This document shows, in pieces, positions 61,729 through 64,000 of a stretch of DNA of 64,000 nucleotides. The position numbers and the translations under genes were made by a program. Positions within the stretch are counted from its first letter, which is position 1. Every line of letters begins with the position of its first letter. This DNA is from Desulfococcus multivorans. Lineage in GTDB: Bacteria > Desulfobacterota > Desulfobacteria > Desulfobacterales > Desulfococcaceae. The DNA lies in contig NZ_CP015381.1 of NCBI RefSeq assembly GCF_001854245.1, positions 4,313,001 through 4,377,000 on the forward strand, written 5' to 3'. Below the pieces are notes generated by a model that saw only the letters and a program-made list of their open reading frames with translations, searched no databases and was not told the origin of the DNA.

Positions 61729-63330
61729 ATGCACCGCCAAAATCGATTTGAGAGGAGCTTGGGTCCGCGTCATCCCCAGAGATCGGTAATGCTCCCCGAA
61801 CGGCAAGGTCGAGACGCAATAGCGCACCGTTTAAATGTCCTGATCACGCTCGTTCGAGCCGCCAGGTTCTTCGACATCGAAGCCCGGGCGAAGGTCGAAA
61901 AGGAACTTTTGCTGGGCGGCATCAGCCGTATCGCTGTCGTCGGCGAAGCGGCTTCCGGAAAGTCGACTTTCATCAACCGAAAAGTGCTTTCGGAAGACAT
62001 TCTCCCCATGACGGGCGGCACCGCCGTCCCCGTAGAGATCCACAACAGTCCTGACAGGCGTATGGAGATCATCCCCTATGTCGAACGTTCAAATTTCCCC
62101 ATGACGGGAAACGGAATGAAATCAGGGGGGATGACCGGTTTGCAGGTATGCGAAGGCCCTGCCGTTATCATCGCCGATCCGACACCGGCGGATGTAATGC
62201 GTCATGTGTCGGGATCAACCCTTGAAGCACGAGAACGCCTCGCCGAGACCACCGCTCGGGTCAGAATTTTCCTGGATACATCCGCGCCGACGGGCCTGAT
62301 CCTGGTAGACACCCCCGGCATTGGTCCCGTGAACCGTGCAACCGTCGCCACCCGCTATCGCATTCTTCCCGGTTGCGACGACATTTTCTTTCTGCCCTTG
62401 GATAGAGTGCTTTCATCGGCCGAACGAGCGTTTCTCGATAGTCCGGCACTGACGGGGCGTCGGATCAGATCATTGCTCCCCGGCGCCGGGTGGTCCCGAC
62501 AAGACAGCGACGAGAGCTCGTCGTGGTCGGTGGCGGCCCACGACCGACGGTTCACTTTTGCCGTTCGTGCCGAACCGGTGATCCGTCACCAGGCGTTCCT
62601 GGCCCGAACCCGTTGTGATGCGGAAATGAGCGCGCGGCGGAAGTCCGCGACGGAATGCAGACGCATCGAGACCGAGATCGGCATCCTGGAAACAGAAATC
62701 CGTATTGAAGCGGCGAAGCAACTGTCCCGTCTGAACGTCGACCTCACAGCCCTGAAGACCCGGATGTCGGAAGTGATCGAACGAAAGATCACGACCGCCG
62801 CGGAAGGCATTTCCCTCCCGGTCCTGACCACACTGGAATCGGCCGTAGCCGGCTGCACGGCGGAAACGATGGCGGCAATTCAATCCCTTGCCAAACAATA
62901 CGAATCGAAAAGCCGGGAACTCCTCGCCCCCTGGAACGTTCTGATCCAACGCGAACTCGGCGTCGTCACCGTGCCGGGGGAGCACAGGGGATTTCATGCC
63001 CGGGTCCTGGCCGCGATCGCTCTGGCGCGAATAAACCCTTACAGCATTCTCGCGGATATTCTGCCTGGGATGCTGACCTGCAAACCTGCCGTCATCGTCC
63101 ACCGACTGGAGGCGATCGCAATGGATGTGCCTCGTCGCGTGGAAAGCGTTTTCCGCCCGGTCGAGGAGCTCTTTCCGGCGGAATGGAATGACGAAATAAA
63201 CGGTCGAATGAACACCGTTCGTCAAGGGATTTCCGCGGCCAGACGCGGGCCCATGGAATTCGAACGGGAGTCTCTGCTCAGAACGATCCGGACAAAACTC
63301 CATGCGATCGCAAGAAAAAACAGGTTGTAA
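61729..63330 (+). CDS. Dynamin-like GTPase-domain protein without a recognisable G4 motif
   Basis: A 533-residue protein. G1 is VVGEAASGKSTFIN (Lys78), a G2-like threonine stands in MTGGTAVPVEI and G3 is LVDTPGIG. The next segment, FFLPLDRVLSSAERAFLDSP, resembles the dynamin/bacterial-dynamin region, but the NKxD/TKxD guanine-specificity motif that should follow is not seen. From about residue 300 there is a helical, coiled-coil-rich part (ECRRIETEIGILETEIRIEA). Bacterial dynamin-like proteins remodel or protect membranes; whether this one still binds GTP specifically is open. No close functional neighbour is evident between valS and a rhomboid gene. An ATG at 61789 is an alternative start. 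Confidence 0.7.
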   Translation: MHRQNRFERSLGPRHPQRSVMLPERQGRDAIAHRLNVLITLVRAARFFDIEARAKVEKELLLGGISRIAVVGEAASGKSTFINRKVLSEDILPMTGGTAVPVEIHNSPDRRMEIIPYVERSNFPMTGNGMKSGGMTGLQVCEGPAVIIADPTPADVMRHVSGSTLEARERLAETTARVRIFLDTSAPTGLILVDTPGIGPVNRATVATRYRILPGCDDIFFLPLDRVLSSAERAFLDSPALTGRRIRSLLPGAGWSRQDSDESSSWSVAAHDRRFTFAVRAEPVIRHQAFLARTRCDAEMSARRKSATECRRIETEIGILETEIRIEAAKQLSRLNVDLTALKTRMSEVIERKITTAAEGISLPVLTTLESAVAGCTAETMAAIQSLAKQYESKSRELLAPWNVLIQRELGVVTVPGEHRGFHARVLAAIALARINPYSILADILPGMLTCKPAVIVHRLEAIAMDVPRRVESVFRPVEELFPAEWNDEINGRMNTVRQGISAARRGPMEFERESLLRTIRTKLHAIARKNRL

Positions 63331-63369
63331 CCGGGAAGCGAACGAAAAAACAGCGAAGAGGAGTGATCG

Positions 63370-64000
63370 ATGATTCCCATTCGAGATATCAACCCGTCAA
63401 GAACCGTTCCGATGGTCAATTATGCCATCATCGGGGTCAACGTGTTCGTATTTCTGACCGAGCTTTTTCAGGGCGGCGACATGGCCCGCTTCATTTATTA
63501 TTATGGTTTGGTCCCCGCCCGTTATTCCGTTCCTGAGATCGCCTCATACTTCAGCTTCGGGCAGCAGATCTTCTCATTCTTCTCTTTCATGTTTCTTCAC
63601 GGCGGCTTTCTTCACATCCTGGGAAACATGTGGTTTCTCTATATCTTCGGCGACAACGTGGAAGATCATCTGGGCCCTTACCGGTATTTGGCCTTCTATC
63701 TCCTCTGCGGCATATCGTCGGGCCTTTCTCACATGCTCCTCAACATCCATTCGAACGTCCCGGTCGTCGGTGCCAGCGGCGCCATTGCCGGCGTCATGGG
63801 AGCCTACCTGATTCTCTATCCCCGATCCCGTGTCCTGACCCTGGTTCCTATCATCATTATTCCTTTTTTCTTTGAACTGCCGGCTTTCATCTTCATGGGC
63901 ATCTGGTTTCTGATTCAGTTCCTCAATGCGGCGGGCAGTTTCGGCAACGCCACGGACATCGCCTGGTGGGCACACATCGGGGGGTTTCTCTTCGGCATCC
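63370..64000 (+). CDS. Rhomboid family intramembrane serine protease, 3' truncated
   Basis: The gene starts at the ATG after GAAGAGGAGTG and runs off the window. About 210 residues are visible: an N-terminal cytoplasmic stretch, helix 1 (MVNYAIIGVNVFVFLTELFQ), HGGFLHILGNMWFLYIFGDN with the conserved histidine/asparagine pair, the catalytic serine in VVGASGAIAGVMGAY and the start of the helix with the catalytic histidine, WWAHIGGFLFGI. It cleaves membrane proteins within or near their transmembrane segments; the substrate is unknown. Confidence 0.92.
   Translation, partial: MIPIRDINPSRTVPMVNYAIIGVNVFVFLTELFQGGDMARFIYYYGLVPARYSVPEIASYFSFGQQIFSFFSFMFLHGGFLHILGNMWFLYIFGDNVEDHLGPYRYLAFYLLCGISSGLSHMLLNIHSNVPVVGASGAIAGVMGAYLILYPRSRVLTLVPIIIIPFFFELPAFIFMGIWFLIQFLNAAGSFGNATDIAWWAHIGGFLFGI

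Overview
The window looks like a single stretch of chromosome from a strictly anaerobic Desulfobacterota-type bacterium, probably near Desulfobacterales. This is inferred from gene content only. The clues are SelB (selenocysteine decoding), a membrane FeS/heterodisulfide-reductase-like oxidoreductase of the EtfAB:menaquinone oxidoreductase type, a two-subunit glycine cleavage P-protein, DUF2333 and DUF6485 proteins, an orphan LivK-type binding protein, and several copies of a dispersed palindromic repeat. Coding DNA is GC-rich; a few intergenic stretches (11.64-12.0 kb, 31.5-31.7 kb) are strikingly AT-rich. Both ends cut through genes: CobA-HemD at the left and a rhomboid protease at the right.

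Layout. 0-5.5 kb: heme genes (cobA-hemD tail, hemW), then a reverse block of a small membrane protein, selB and DUF2333. 5.6-5.9 kb: tRNA-His(GTG) and tRNA-Arg(TCG). 6-11.2 kb: DMT transporter, orphan binding protein, EMO-like oxidoreductase, YbaK-type deacylase. 11.2-17.4 kb: a broken lpd relic, a MITE-like element, then a glycine cleavage operon gcvT-gcvH-gcvPA-gcvPB ending in a frameshifted GcvR-like ACT-domain gene and a strong terminator. 17.5-24 kb: a sigma-54-type PAS activator, a well-placed -24/-12 promoter, three small uncharacterised genes, a free-standing transhydrogenase domain III and a quinol nitric oxide reductase. This looks like a nitric oxide (nitrosative stress) module and is the most interesting accessory region.

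24-31.5 kb: DHOD-like protein, periplasmic EF-hand protein, two CBS-domain proteins separated by a parS-like site, zinc-ribbon protein plus YheT-type hydrolase, and thiM-thiL. 31.7-36.6 kb: infC-rpmI-rplT-pheS-pheT, with infC apparently starting at AUA. 37-42.4 kb: topoisomerase III with three tandem C-terminal repeats, DUF6485, and a prolyl-oligopeptidase-like lipoprotein. 42.6-45.8 kb: a promoter plus leader terminator ahead of pabA and a fused pabB-pabC. 45.9-51.85 kb: two small cytosolic genes, a perfect parS-like palindrome, and the conserved near-origin cluster rpmH-rnpA-yidD-yidC-jag-mnmE on the reverse strand. 52.1-56.2 kb: RNase G and a B12-binding/radical SAM/DUF2344 fusion. 56.2-64 kb: HtrA/DegP protease, an acidic unknown protein behind a promoter/operator, valS, a dynamin-like GTPase lacking its fourth GTP motif, and the rhomboid.

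Most of the window is housekeeping. No CRISPR array, prophage, transposase or defence island was seen. Points of real interest are the sigma-54/NO-reductase module, the transcribed leader of pabA, the rare infC start, the parS pair and the palindromic repeat family.
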